Shown here: positions 47,901 through 60,440 of the stretch, piece after piece
Layout: every line of letters starts with the position of its first letter
Position numbering within the stretch: the stretch's first letter is position 1
Source of the DNA: Whitmania pigra
Taxonomy: Eukaryota; Annelida; Clitellata; Hirudinida; Haemopidae
NCBI GenBank assembly: GCA_021613335.1
Contig: JAJTWR010000278.1
Span: forward strand, 1,751,501 to 1,815,500
Direction of reading: 5' to 3'
DNA length: 64,000 nt
The notes under the pieces: model-generated
The model's input: the letters and a program-made list of their open reading frames with translations, nothing else
What the model was told of the DNA's origin: nothing
Databases searched by the model: none
Position numbers and translations under genes: made by a program

Positions 47901-50900
47901 AGTTTGTTTTCATTGCTTCTCAGTGGTTTCAAAATTTAACATTAATTAAAACAAGCGTTTGTTTTCAGCATCGACCACCTTACAATTCCTTCCAAGAGAC
48001 CAGGTTTTGGCCCATTAAGGAGGGTTCCCGAAGTGTTTGATTGTTGGTTTGAAAGCGGTAGCATGCCCTATGCCGCAAGCCACTATCCATTTGAAAAAAA
48101 GAAAGATTTTGAAGATTCTTTCCCAGGAGATTTCATTGCTGAGGGCATTGATCAGACTAGGGGCTGGTTTTACACCCTGATTGTTCTCGGTACTGCTCTC
48201 TTCGGTAAAGCACCCTTCAAGAATCTCATTTGCCATGGTCTCGTGCTTGCTGCGTAAGTTGTTGATGGCCGTCTTTCAATTAGTCAAGTTTATAACATTT
48301 TTAACTATTGTAGTGAAGTGTATTTAAATGAAGTTTTCAATGGTTGAAAATTGATAATAATTATTAATAGTGATGGTGAGAAGATGAGCAAGAGGAAACA
48401 GAATTATCCCGATCCAATGCATGTGGTGAAAAATTACGGAGCCGATGCCATCAGGTTTAATTTAATTAATTTATTTATTTAATCCATTTGCATGTCATGC
48501 TAAGTGGATTAAGATCAGATAAAACGACTAAAATCTTTAACAACAAAAAATTGTCTTGTTTAAAGGCTGTACCTTATCAATTCGCCTGTCGTGAGAGCAG
48601 ACAACTTGAGGTTCAAAGAGGAGGGTGTGAGAGATGTTCTCAAGGATGTTTTCCTGCCCTGGTACAATGCTTTCAAGTTTCTCTTGCAAAATATTGAGAG
48701 ATTTAGGATGGTAAAGAGATTGTTTAAAGGTTTTGTTTGAGCATCTTTATAATATTCATATTTTGCAATCAGGATGAAAAGGTTGACTTCAAGTACCAGG
48801 AAGGTGTGGTTCAAAAGCCTTCGAATTACATGGACAGATGGGTCATCTCATTCACTCAGAGTCTCATCAAGTTTGTCCACGAAGAAATGAAAGGTCTGCC
48901 TCAGCTGCATCTTTTTTGTAACGATAATGACATTGATATTGATTTTTATTCAAATGACCTTCAAAATGTGAATATATTTTATTGTACCATCGAACAGCTT
49001 ATAGACTGTATACCGTGGTCCCTAGGCTTTTGAAATTCATCGAGCAGCTTACAAATTGGTATGTTCGCATGAATAGGAGGAGACTGAAGGGAGAGCTTGG
49101 AAGAGATGATTGCAAACAAGCTCTCGAGTCTCTTTTTGGTGTCATCTTTGCTATGATGAAAGTCATGGTAAGATTGCAGATACTCGTAACACTAACCACT
49201 AACCTAATGCCATCATAACATTAGTGCTACTAAGTGCAAAACATTAAAAATCCTTTTCTTTTCAGGCTCCATTTGTTCCTTTCCTGACTGAATTCATGTA
49301 TCAGAAGCTTAAGCCATTCATTGATTCTGATAATGAGAAGAACACTGATAGTATTCACTACTTAATGCTTCCCCTCTCAAAGTAATTTTCATCATTTGTT
49401 GTGTATTATTTATAATTATAGTATAAGTAGTATTTTATTAAGATGAGAATCATTTAAACATGTTAAAAATTCTTTTAACATTTTATAAAATTCACAGCGA
49501 GAGTCTGATTGACGTATCAATCGAAACAGCTGTTGCCAGGATGCAGAGTGTCATCGATCTTGGCAGAATCATCAGAGAGAGGAACACGTTGCCCATAAAG
49601 GTGATTATTTTCTTTTACAAATGACTTTGTTGTAATTCATAATGACATGGCAAATTACAGTTATAATGTGATGTGAAATAGTTATATACTGGTTATAATT
49701 TAATGAGGGTTATGTAACTTCATGATTAGGAACTTACTTCCACAATATGATTAGGTCAAGTCCTGCCCTCATGAGAGATATCTTTGCCATTAAGCCATGG
49801 AAGAGCACATATAAATAATTACTTGCAGCAAATAATGTAATTCCAAATTTCTCTGGCACAAATTTTATTATACACTTGTAACTTTATTAAAAGTGTGAAT
49901 TAGTGACTAATTAAGCCATCAATAATAGGTGTAAATGGGTGCATAAATATTTGTAAATGGATGCGTCAGATCTCTTGCATTGAGAGCTCATTTTTGCATG
50001 TAAATTTGTTTTGTCAGTATCCCTTAAAAGAGGTTGTGGTGGTCCACAGAGATGAATCTGTTCTGAATAGCATTTCATCATTGGAGAATTACATTGTTGA
50101 GGTTAGAAACATCTCTCTTTACATTTCTGGAACTTTGGATCTAAACTTAATTTTACATTCAGGAGCTGAATGTAAAGTGTGTTACTGTCACCAGTGACAA
50201 GCAGAAATATGGAGTTTTTCTTAGAGCTGAACCTGACCATAAAATTCTTGGCTCGAGACTTAAGTCTGACTTCAAGAATGTCATGGCTAAGGTAACATAT
50301 TGTCTGTTCTTTATTCAAGTTCAGGGAACATGGTTTATTGATTTCTGAGAATGAGCCTGAGCATCATTATTATCCTCAGATTAAAGCATTGAAGGATGAC
50401 GAGCTGGTGGAGTTTCAGAAGTCAGGCAAGATTGAGGTTGGGGGTCATGAACTGAGCAGTGAGGATTTGAGGATAATCTACTCGTTCGATGGAAATGATG
50501 CTCAGAAGAAATATGAGGCTCATTCGGATGGGGAGGTAAGTTATTTTTGGTATTAAAATGCGATAGAGCATTGTATCATCATGCTACCATTAGTCAGCTA
50601 TCAAAACTAATTGAAATAACAAAGTGGTTTAGAGTTTCAAAGCTTTGCTATATAATTGCATTTTTATTATTAATATTTAATCATTATTTACTTATCTGAT
50701 AATTTGAAATCATTTACTTATTCAGATCCTAATCCTGCTCGACATCACACCTGACAGTGGCATGGTGGATGAAGGACTTGCCAGAGAAGTGATCAATAGA
50801 ATACAAAAGCTCAGGAAAAAGGTGGTTGCTTTGATATCACTTCCTTTTACAATTTGCTGAGTAATTGATTTTGGTTCTATGTATATATATTACCTATAAT

Positions 50901-51574
50901 TAATATTATTAATTAATTTTTTTTAATTTCATTTAAAAAGGCAAATTTGGTTCCTACGGACAAGATCACAGTTTATTATCAAGCGTCAGGGCACCTGGGA
51001 GAAATCATACCTCAATTCATGGATCTTATAGCTGCTACTATCAAGCAGCCCATTGTTTGCTTTACTGCTGGGCAATCTGTTGATGGTGAAATTATCAACA
51101 ACTTTAATGAAGGAAAGGTAATATTTACATTCAAAATTTGTAATTGTTTTAAAATGGCAGCAATTCACAAATTCTATTGCTTGGTTATAGCTTTCTCAAA
51201 TCAAGGGAGATGATTTGAAGCTTGTGTTAGCAAAAGAAGTAGACACTCTGCCAGTGAAGGAAAATGGTCCTTTCTGTCCCTACATTAACCTGAATTTCAA
51301 TGGCAAACTAGCAACTGTGTTGCTTGAAAATCCTAAAGGGGAGTTCCAATTGACCTATGGAGATCTTCTCAAGCAGGTATGTTGCATTAAGATACTTATG
51401 TACTTGAATGTGTTTTATTGAAACATTTTATTATCTGTTTTTAAGGTGAGGGTCATCTATGGTCTCTCATCCAAGGATGCTATTAATTTGAGGAGTCAGG
51501 GTGATCACAAGATGAATGAAGACACCAAATTGTTAAATTTGGCAGGAACAATGGTTTTTGTTCATCTGTCTTGA
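44999..51574 (+). CDS. IARS1: Cytosolic isoleucyl-tRNA synthetase
   Basis: I assembled 27 exons with matching phases: 44999-45108, 45217-45373, 45526-45645, 45714-45848, 46068-46152, 46342-46470, 46560-46647, 46714-46774, 46849-46944, 47021-47143, 47246-47337, 47400-47498, 47698-47901, 47969-48253, 48371-48454, 48566-48710, 48773-48893, 48998-49167, 49266-49381, 49498-49600, 50018-50101, 50163-50291, 50380-50535, 50726-50821, 50941-51117, 51191-51376 and 51446-51574; 1159 residues. HIGH-type motif HYGH is at 52-55 and KMSKR at 599-603. [18 protein letters not shown] marks the editing domain and [14 protein letters not shown] the anticodon-binding domain. The enzyme charges tRNA-Ile in the cytosol and in animals joins the multi-synthetase complex. 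The C-terminal extension is ~100 residues shorter than in human. The start matches the conserved MLPENIRFP; an in-frame upstream ATG at 44906 is not favoured. Confidence 0.95.
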
Positions 51575-51736
51575 CAAAAATTTATATTAAATAAATTATT
51601 TGTTTAATTTAGGAGACATTTTAGGTTTATGTTTGCTTCTTGTCAATGCTTATTAGCTTCTAACTAAATTCGCTTAAACACGATAAGTTCTGATCTCATA
51701 AGAGTGTTGATTAGGGAAAGGTCGTCTTTTGTGCAG

Positions 51737-52158
51737 ATTCGTGCAGCAACTGGAAGAGTGAATGCTCAGGCTCACTATCACATAAAATCCCTGTTAATGT
51801 CTGAAAATGCCTCTGTTCACATGCAATCCTCACAACTCCAGCTTGGCTTTAAATGCAACTACTTTGTCTGCCAACTTGAAAATAGCTGTCATTTTCCTTC
51901 AGAGTTCTTTGAGCAGGCTGAATATATCACATATAAGCCAGTTTGGCAGCCAATACCTTGTCACTGAAATGTGCTGCTAACGGTGACTTCTTGTCTGAGA
52001 AAAATTATTGCAATGGCTCTTGTAATTTCAATACTCTGGTTAGCGATTTGCCTCTGGATAATCATCTTATTTCTATGCATAAGATAAGGCATCTGTGCTC
52101 TGCGTTCATATCTTCGCAGAGCTGCTCAAACGACATCAATCAATACACTGTTAAATAG
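51737..52158 (+). CDS. Uncharacterised possible exon(s), frame changes
   Basis: After a good 3' splice site (ttttgtgcag) at 51,736, one frame is open to 51,967 (IRAATGRVNAQAHYHIKSLL onward). An overlapping frame is open from 51,943 to 52,158 (LSLKCAANGDFLSEKNYCNG onward, Cys-rich), ending in TAG. The amino-acid makeup looks coding in both, as if a single protein were split by a frame change near 51,945. No family is recognised. It could be a small unidentified gene downstream of IleRS, a relic, or chance. Confidence 0.3.
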
Positions 52159-53559
52159 CACGCTAACACTGAAAGCGGCAGCGGTTTTTTTCAAGCCCTG
52201 CAAACTATTTTAATTTTTGTAAATAAAATGGAAGTAATTTATTCATTGGGCGGCACGGTATTTGATTTGGGGACCACTGTCCTACGACGCTTACGCTTCT
52301 TAAAAGTGCTGCTAATTGTCACTAAATCTAAGGTTTCTGGATGTCATTAGTAATTGTTTTTATTTGATATTTTACAAAACTTAATTTAATTTAATATTAG
52401 ATTATGCTTATATAATTATTCCCTGGATTGTAAAATAGCTGATAACTGTTTGTATGTGGTATTTAAAGACAATTGTTTGGAATTTTGTAATAAAAATTAT
52501 ATAAAAATTTGTGTAAAATATTAAATTAATAGTAATAAATACGTTTTAATTTATTTACAAAAACAGATGCAAATATTTAATAATTTTAACACCATAAACA
52601 TATACATCCCTGTTTAATGTTGATACTCTAGTCCGTAATCCCAATTATTTCGCCGATTGCCATATTGGTTTTTTGGGCTTGTTTTGGATTTGATTGCTTT
52701 TAGGAGGTTGGTCAGCTAATTAAATATTTTTTTGCTAATCAATTTGACCAGTCTAGTTTAATATATCGATCGATGTGTTTCAGTTGGAAGGTTATCGCCT
52801 CTAAGAGACCTGAATCATTTAATGTGGTGCACTTTGATTTTTAAATTCTGTGTTTTTTCGAATGGTGTAACATTTTTACTGATAAAGTATTATTCATTTG
52901 CCAAGAGACTGACATGTCTCAACATAAAATATTAATCTGCAAATTACGTCGTTTCATGCTAGGTTTCTTAAAGTTTCCGGAAGAGTGAGACCTTTAAGAT
53001 TATATAATCCCGAGGTTAAGGTCATTAGTATTTGCGTTTGTTTTTCGGATTAGTTGGGGCTAAACCTTGGTAAAGCTATTATATGACTGTTATAGTTATG
53101 AGGGAAAGTTATCAATTCACTTAGTAATTACTTCAAATGTCAAGATCCTCAGTATGACGTCATGTAACATCATGCATGGATGGCCCATGGCTTGAAAAAG
53201 TCATATGGTAGCTAGGCTGTTACTTTGTTTGCCTCATGTAATGTTATACCCTCTTGGCAAGGTAATTGCTACAACTAAATCCTCAGTATGAAGTCATGTA
53301 ACGTAATACATGGATGGCCCATGGCTTGAAAAAAGTATTTTATTATAAAAGTAGTTATTAATGTAGGCTAATTCGTGATTCAATAATTTTTTAAATTGTC
53401 TGTAACATCCTTTGAGATCCTAGGATCTAGTAATGATGTTTTGCCTGCACAGTATAATGGCTGTTGCTTGCAATGATTTTAGAAGCATTAAAATGAAACC
53501 TATTCCTGAAATTATATTTCCTATTGTAATTAATTTTTATTTAAATTTTCAGTTTTAAC
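52159..53559. other. Intergenic, with a ~60 bp direct repeat
   Basis: No gene seen. A block starting cctcagtatgacgtcatgta at 53,147 recurs at 53,281 (134 bp apart), both continuing ggatggcccatggcttgaaa. A second repeat, ggatctagtaatgatgt with ttgcttgcaatgat (53,425-53,480), recurs inside PRPF38B intron 2 near 54,030-54,090. An acceptor-like ttttcag precedes the PRPF38B start by 8 bp. Confidence 0.5.
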
Positions 53560-55744
53560 ATGGCCCCCAGCAATGCCCTGCCAATTCATGGTAATGAGAA
53601 AACAATGAACTTGAATTCTCTGGTTCTCGCAAACATACAGGCCTCACCATACTTCAAACATCACTTGTATGAATTGAAGACTTATCACCAGGTTATAGAT
53701 GAAATATATTACAAGGTGCTGTTTCACACTTCTTTATTGGCTATCTTTTGGTCAATGTTTTTAATCTGATTATATGTTGCAAAGCAGGTAAATCACCTGG
53801 AACCGTGGGAGAAAGGGAGCCGCAAAACTGCAGGTCAAACGGGGATGTGTGGTGGAGTAAGTGTTCTTGTATTTTTCAGTGTTTTTTATAGGGGTGATTT
53901 GGTTTATAATTAGCATTTGAACAATTACATCAGAGTTTTTATTTAGAACTAATTTTTGCATTCACAAGTATCTTGCAGTGCTATAGCGCATTCTGGGGAC
54001 TTTGGATGCTGATTTGAGATTCATTCAAGGATCTAGTAACGATGTATTGATGTTTTGTCTGCTCAGATTAAAGGCCGTTGCTTGCTATGATTTGTTCCTT
54101 TCATTTTAGGAACGTTAGAATGTTCCCTACTCACTTCTGGTTCTCAAAGGTATTTTCTTCGGGAATTTAAGGATAGCCAACCCATGCTTGCTTAAAAGAA
54201 TCAGAATTCTTAGTTGCTATTTATATTATGTCTTCCCTGTCTCTTGAAAAAAGTGGATTTTGATTATTTTTCGATAAAAATATAAGGGGCCAGTGCAATC
54301 GAGATGAGTTGTTGTGGATGAGAAATTATAAGATCGATGAGATCATGACGAATTGGTGCAGATGGGAAATTTGTCTGAATTACTTTGAGAAAATTCAAGG
54401 TGGTATTTTCTTTGAAACAGGTTCGTGGAGTTGGTACGGGTGGAATCGTCTCAAGTGCCTACTGCCTCCTGTACAAGCTTTACACTCTCAAGTTGACAAG
54501 GAAGCAGGTTATAGGACTGTGCTCTCACACCGATTCTCCCTTCATTAGAGCCCTCGGACTCATGTACATTAGGTGGGGTTTATAGAACTTTAATGCTAGC
54601 AGTTTCACATTATGACTCATGAATATTTCATTTTTGTCTGTTGATGGTAAGTTTATGTGAAATTATGAATGAAAATGAGTAAATATGTTCACTGTGACTT
54701 TACCATTTAATTGGTTGAATAATTTAATTTAATTTGTTTCTCAGGTACACTCAACCACCAAACACATTCTGGGAGTGGTTCGAGACATACCTGGATGATG
54801 AGGAGGTAGGTAATGAACCTTTCAATTGATTAAATCATTGAGGTAGACATAATTTATAAACTCAAGTTTCAATTTTAAGGAGGTTGATCCTAAGGCAGGT
54901 GGAGGCAACAACATGACCATTGGTGAGATGGCAGAGCAGTTGTTGGCCAAACTTGAATGGTATGGAACTCTATTTCCTAGGATACCTGTGCCCATTCAGA
55001 AAGACATAGAGACAAGGCTCAGGCAGCATAAAGAACAGAGGGGAAACATGGCCAGACAGGCAAGACAGAACCAAGGTGGACCAGAATCGGATGTTCCTCC
55101 AGTTTCAAATAACCAAGGAAATAATGACGTGTACTTTGGAGAGGCAGAAAGGATGTCCCGGATTGCCGACAGGTGGGTGAGAAATGATTCTATTGTGTCA
55201 TTGCTACTTTTAAGTTCTATATTGCATTAAGTTGGGGAATTTTTGATCATTGTATAAAAAATTATTTTGTTTGCTCAAAAGGGAATCAGCCCAGAGAACC
55301 GCCCCATCGCTCAGAAGTCCGGTGAGAGAGCGTGAAGCTTCTCTGCCCACTCCTCACAGACGCAGGTCCTACTCCCGATCGAGGTCGAGGGGCAGAAGGT
55401 CTAAATCTCGCGAGGGTCGCAGGAGGTCTCGAGACCGACGAGAAAGATCGAGGGACAAGAAGAAAGAAAGCAGGAGACGATCAAAGTCAAGGTCTACTGA
55501 GAGGAGGGATCACCACAAGAAGAAAAGCAGTCGACACAGATCGAGGTCACGATCAGAAGAAAGAAAGGAAAAGAAGCACCACAAGAGGTCTCGCCGTTCC
55601 ACTTCTAGGAGCAGAAGAAGAAGCAGGGATGAGGAGAGGCACAGGTCACATGAGGATGATTTTCAGAGAGATCTCAAGAGGGAGATGGAAAGGGTGAAAA
55701 GGTCAAAGAATGGTGTTGAAAATGAACACAACTGTGATAAATGA
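53560..55744 (+). CDS. PRPF38B: Pre-mRNA-splicing factor 38B
   Basis: Six exons: 53560-53715, 53788-53856, 54421-54572, 54745-54805, 54880-55172 and 55282-55744; 397 residues. The PRP38 domain (residues ~15-190) contains SPYFKHHLYELKTYHQVIDE, EPWEKGSRKTAGQTGMCGG, RGVGTGGIVSSAYCLLYKL, TDSPFIRALGLMYIR, GGNNMTIGEMAEQLLAKLEW and LFPRIPVPIQKDI, all close to the animal PRPF38B pattern. The last exon encodes a long Arg/Ser domain (RSRSRGRRSKSR type) ending NCDK. It is a nuclear spliceosome component linked to complex activation. Intact; intron 2 (564 bp) is the longest. Confidence 0.95.
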
Positions 55745-56315
55745 TTTGTTCATATCTGCTGCATTTCATTGCAGGAACAGTCTCAACTAATTAATAAGTT
55801 TTTAATGATATTAAATTGTTTTAATTATGACCATCTGATTTTCTACTGAATTATTGTGGTGGTGGGAACCTTGGAATTGAGCAGTAATTGGAATGGCTTA
55901 AGGAGGTGATGCAAGTGCAGGTGTGTTCTATGTTGGTCTTCCAATGATGGTTCGTCTTGTATGGTGAGATGTAGCGTAGTGCTCAAAAGGGTGACTAAAT
56001 CTGGATTTGTTTAGGTTGAGTAGATTCCGATTAGCAAATGTTTTACAAACAATGAATAAATTAATTTGAAAATGGGTTTGACAATATTGACTATTCCAAA
56101 TTAGATTGAGTTATGATCCTCTAGAATGCACCGCCTCTTGGAAATGCTTATTCCGTGCTTGTATTATGCATCGGTTGTATTGCGGCGGACTGTGAATCTG
56201 AGGAAATAACCGTTACATTAATTTAAGTACCATTAGGAAGATGATCGTAACTTTAATCTATTGTTTGATGTTTATTGTATTTGGATGGTATGATAGCATG
56301 AACTGCTGACTAAAC
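55745..56315. other. Intergenic between PRPF38B and WAVE
   Basis: 571 bp with no gene. It must hold the 3' UTR of PRPF38B and the promoter or 5' UTR of the WAVE gene; no clear TATA box was seen. Confidence 0.5.
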
Positions 56316-59041
56316 ATGCCGTTTGTGAAAAGGACTATAGAGCCAATTAGGATTGGTTTGAATGGCGGAGCTGTAACTGAATGCAGAAATGAACTCCAGC
56401 AGGTAACAGCCATATCACTGGTTGATGTAATGAGACAATTGAGTAGTCTGAGCATGCATGTGCAAGACATGTTTGGAGAGTTGCACAGGGAGGCTGCTTT
56501 GATAATGGAGCGTACACTTCGACTCAACGAGAAAGTCGAGTATCTTAGGTCTGAAATCAGCCAACTCAACCCTATTGTTGAAGAGGTGTCGCTACAGGAC
56601 ATAAACTTGAGGAAACCATTCAAATTTTCATCTCTGAAGGATCAGCAAATAATTACATTTTCGACACGTCCACATTGCATATCAGCAGTTTATGCTTCGT
56701 GTGAACCACCTCCAGCTCTCCAGAAACTGAATTCTTGCAGGCACGTTCTCTTAAACATGTTGTTTGTGTTTTCAATTTTTGTTCAGTGGGCAATAAGCTC
56801 CAATAGGACTCATAAGATTTAAAGGAATGTTAGTGAGTCTAAAACATTATTCATCCTTGGACATTTGTTTTGTAGAAGCTTGAAAATTATTATTGGTGCG
56901 ACAGGTCTGATGGCAAGGACAGCTTGAAGTTCTATACAGATCCCGGTTACTTTTTTGAACTTTGGTGTCAAGCAATGCAAAAAGAATCAAAAACTCAAAT
57001 GAAAAAACATAAAAAAAGCAAGAAAACTAGTATGATTAGCAAGGTTGCTGATGATGGCCAAGTAAGATTTCATTTTTTCTCCCTTTTCTACAATTTTTAA
57101 TTAATTCCTTAATTTAAATTCTGTTAAGAAATGGTCCCTTGAGAAGACTAAAAATAAAGAAAACATTTCAAGCAAATCTATTGATCAGCAAAAACATTCA
57201 CAGAAGTTGTCATCAATAACCCATGCATCTGATTCAGATTCTAACAAAAACCTTAATGGCAAACAGAAGATTATTCCTCTTCGATCATCCTCAACCCAGA
57301 AAGCCACAAAGACTGAAACCATAATAAAACCACCAGAAAAGGCAGTTGAAAACATTGAGCAGCCCAACAAGAAAGTAGAGCTGTGTGCCAAAGAATGCCA
57401 AGCACCTGAAGTTAAACTGCCTGAACTTCAGCTATCTAAAGTCGAGCCAATTGTGACTGAGGCTTTGAAACAGAATGTTTCCAAACCAACTGATGTCATC
57501 ACAACATCATCTGTTTATGCTCCACCAAAGCAGGTTGATAAATTTGAGAATTGCTCAGGAGTTCTAGATCTGTCAAATAGGAACCAGAATTTGTATGAGA
57601 ATACCATTTCACTCCTGACTAAGGAGAATACCTATGAGAATGCCCTGGCACTTCTTAATGAATACAACAGCCAAACAAATGATGAAAGCCAAGAGGCTAA
57701 AGATGAATCTACCCATTTTGCCAAAACCATGGATAAAAGCTCAGCAAATGATGAGTCCATAATCATGCCAAAGAAAATAGAAACTGATGACAAGAAATCA
57801 CTTCAAAAAAGCATGGAGGAGTGCACTCATGAAAACATTACGAATGATGAGCAAATGATGACATCAAAGGCTGACCCAATCACTTCCAATGTAGAATCCT
57901 CTCTTCTTTCATCTCATCCTGGGGTCAATAGGTCAAGGATTCTGAATCTCCCACCTGCTCCTCCAACTCCACCAGAACTTTATGAAGGAGTGAAACTTTA
58001 TGATTCTGATGTGTGTCAACTGCTCGAAGATGTTCAGAAAAAGACTGCTGCCATGAAAGTGGCCTTCCACCTGGGTGATGATGATGAGGAAGAAGATGGA
58101 CTGGAGTTAGGTGTAGGTGAATTGAAGTCTGAAGTTTTAGAATCCATTGAAGAGGCTCTTATGAAGGAAGTAAAAAATGTTGCTGACATTGACTTCTCAG
58201 ACCTGACAGATCTTCCTCCAATTCCCTCTCCACCTAAGTTTCCTCCATTCATGGAGACTTCGGGAGTTTCATCTCCGACATCTTTTCCGTCTCCCCCTAC
58301 CCCAGCATACAACCAAAATCATGTTCATTTTGATGACAATAAGGAACCTCTCTTAACAGCTGACATTCCTAACAATAACAACAACATCTTGGAGTCTCTT
58401 CCAACAAAGCTTGGAGACGAGACATCGGTGACATCTGAAATGAGTGCCATTTCCTCGGAGTCAGAATCTTCAGTGATCAATAGCAATACTTTGAACAGTG
58501 AAAGTTCAGCTGGTGTCGTCAGGGACACAAGGTGTGACTTGCTGGCTGCCATCAGGGAAGGTCTGATAATTTTTTTTATATGTAATCAATATAATATGTA
58601 ATGAATGAATAAATAATTCAAAATAATGAACAAATATTATCAAGAATAATGGTTGCAAAGGATGTTTTGCCCATAATATAATTTAAAAAATGAGTGATTT
58701 AACATTTTAAAAACTTTAGTTATTTAATCGTTTCGTCGATTGCTGATGTGGTTGAAATTAGCACAATCGAGAAGCATTTATAATGTCATTTTAATTACAT
58801 TTAATGTTAATACTATTAGCTTTCCCCTTCATATTCACCATTGAATGCTATTTCAGGAATCCAGTTGAGGAAGGTGGAAGAGTGCAGACAGAAGATTGAG
58901 AGAAAGAGCAAGCCTAGTGGAAGGCTGGATGTGCAGTCGATCATGGAGGTGGCATTTGAGATGAGAAGGAAGATGCTGGAAGAAGATGATTCCGAAGAAG
59001 ACGAAGAAGAATTTGAGGCCAATTGGACTGACGAAGATTGA
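56316..59041 (+). CDS. WASF: WAVE/SCAR actin nucleation-promoting factor
   Basis: Four exons: 56316-56740, 56905-57061, 57129-58560 and 58857-59041; 732 residues, longer than human WASF1-3 (about 500-560). The WAVE homology domain starts [19 protein letters not shown] and includes [20 protein letters not shown], with [17 protein letters not shown] at the start of exon 2. A basic patch (KKHKKSKK) follows. The central region, extended here, is acidic and Ser/Asn-rich, with short proline runs ([25 protein letters not shown]). The C-terminal VCA has the WH2 motif [17 protein letters not shown], a central helix ([20 protein letters not shown]) and an acidic end with the conserved Trp (FEANWTDED). 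It activates Arp2/3 downstream of Rac. Intron 1 uses a GC donor (AG|GCACGT). Confidence 0.94.
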
Positions 59042-60432
59042 TCGCTTTGATCCGAAACAAGTGCAAATGCTGCACCACTGATAAAAAATAATCATAGTTG
59101 CTGTAGAAGATATTGTGAACTTTAAACAAAAGGCAAATTTCATTCAAGTGAATCTTCAACATATTTGAATGTTTATCCAGCTTGTCTAAATTGAGTTAAA
59201 TGGAACCCACTCATCCATCAAGTCTTGCCAACATCTTAATCAATACGCTGGAGTTGCAAGTATGGTTATTTATAAATCAACTACTTATTGTGTTTAATTC
59301 TAGGGGAATGATCCATGTGTGATATAAAGAAACATATTGTTGAATGAATGATATCAAACAGCATAATTTATGACTATTTATTAATGCTGCAGTTATTCCA
59401 AGGAGTCCATTTCAGTTCTTTGTTATTTATTTTTGCAACTCCAAACATCTCTGGACTTTCTCAATATTCATCCACTATCCTATTGGACCTGTCAGATCTC
59501 AGTTTATAGTTATGGTCATTTAGCATGGATTTCATGTTGTTATTATTCTGCAGACAAGAAACTCAAATCAACATTGAAATCAATAATATTACTCTTATTG
59601 CTAATGAACTAATTCACTTGTCATTGATTTAATGTCTCCTTGTTAAATGATTGTTGATGAAGCAGAATCAATCAATCAAGTCAAATTTTTAAGCAGCTTT
59701 GATATTTATTGTATTATGTTTCCATTATTTGCTGATTTTTTAGTTTATTCCGGCATTTATAATTTAATATTTCTTTTTGACCAATCAAAATATTTTTCAT
59801 TCTTCTTTTATTGAACCTCTGGTCTTCATTGTTCATTTTTATAAAAAGTTGAAAATAAATTTCCATTACACGAGATGATTTCAGTACTTTATATCAAAGC
59901 AAAGACTTTAAATTAAATATATTATTACATTTAAAATGGATTTCTATGTGCATGAAACAAAATTTTTACAGTACTATTAAAATAACAAAATTATAAGTTA
60001 TTTTTATCAATAGTAAGAATAATAAAAGGACTTTTAGAGCATGGGAAATATTTCTTAAAATCCTTTGTTTATATTTGTATTCATTAGATTTATCGAGTGC
60101 CTTATATATCCAGGCAGGAAATAAAGGCACTTTTAATAGATACACCATTCATATGGCGCCCTTACCCTGGCAGTGCGGGTACTCGACATATAACGACTGT
60201 TGCTATGAGCGCCAAATGCAGGAATACAATAGACTCAAGGATTACCGCAATTGCTTCCAACGTACTTTTTCCGATTCTGAATAACGCCCTGAACAGTGCC
60301 ATACCAGTAAGAAGATGTACATGTGGAAGAGTCTTAGCAACCGAGAGGAGACTCAAAGTCAAATAAAATCGAATTGCGGATGTGAGGCATTGAGGCAGCG
60401 TACTATCGCAAAGTTGCAGATAGGTAAAATGC
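59042..60432. other. 3' flank of WAVE and intergenic DNA
   Basis: No gene is supported to about 60,070. The stretch 60,090-60,430 is GC-richer with overlapping open frames on both strands (60,075-60,467) but no recognisable protein. It may be an older repeat into which the Merlin element inserted. Confidence 0.4.
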
Positions 60433-60440
60433 CGGACGAC

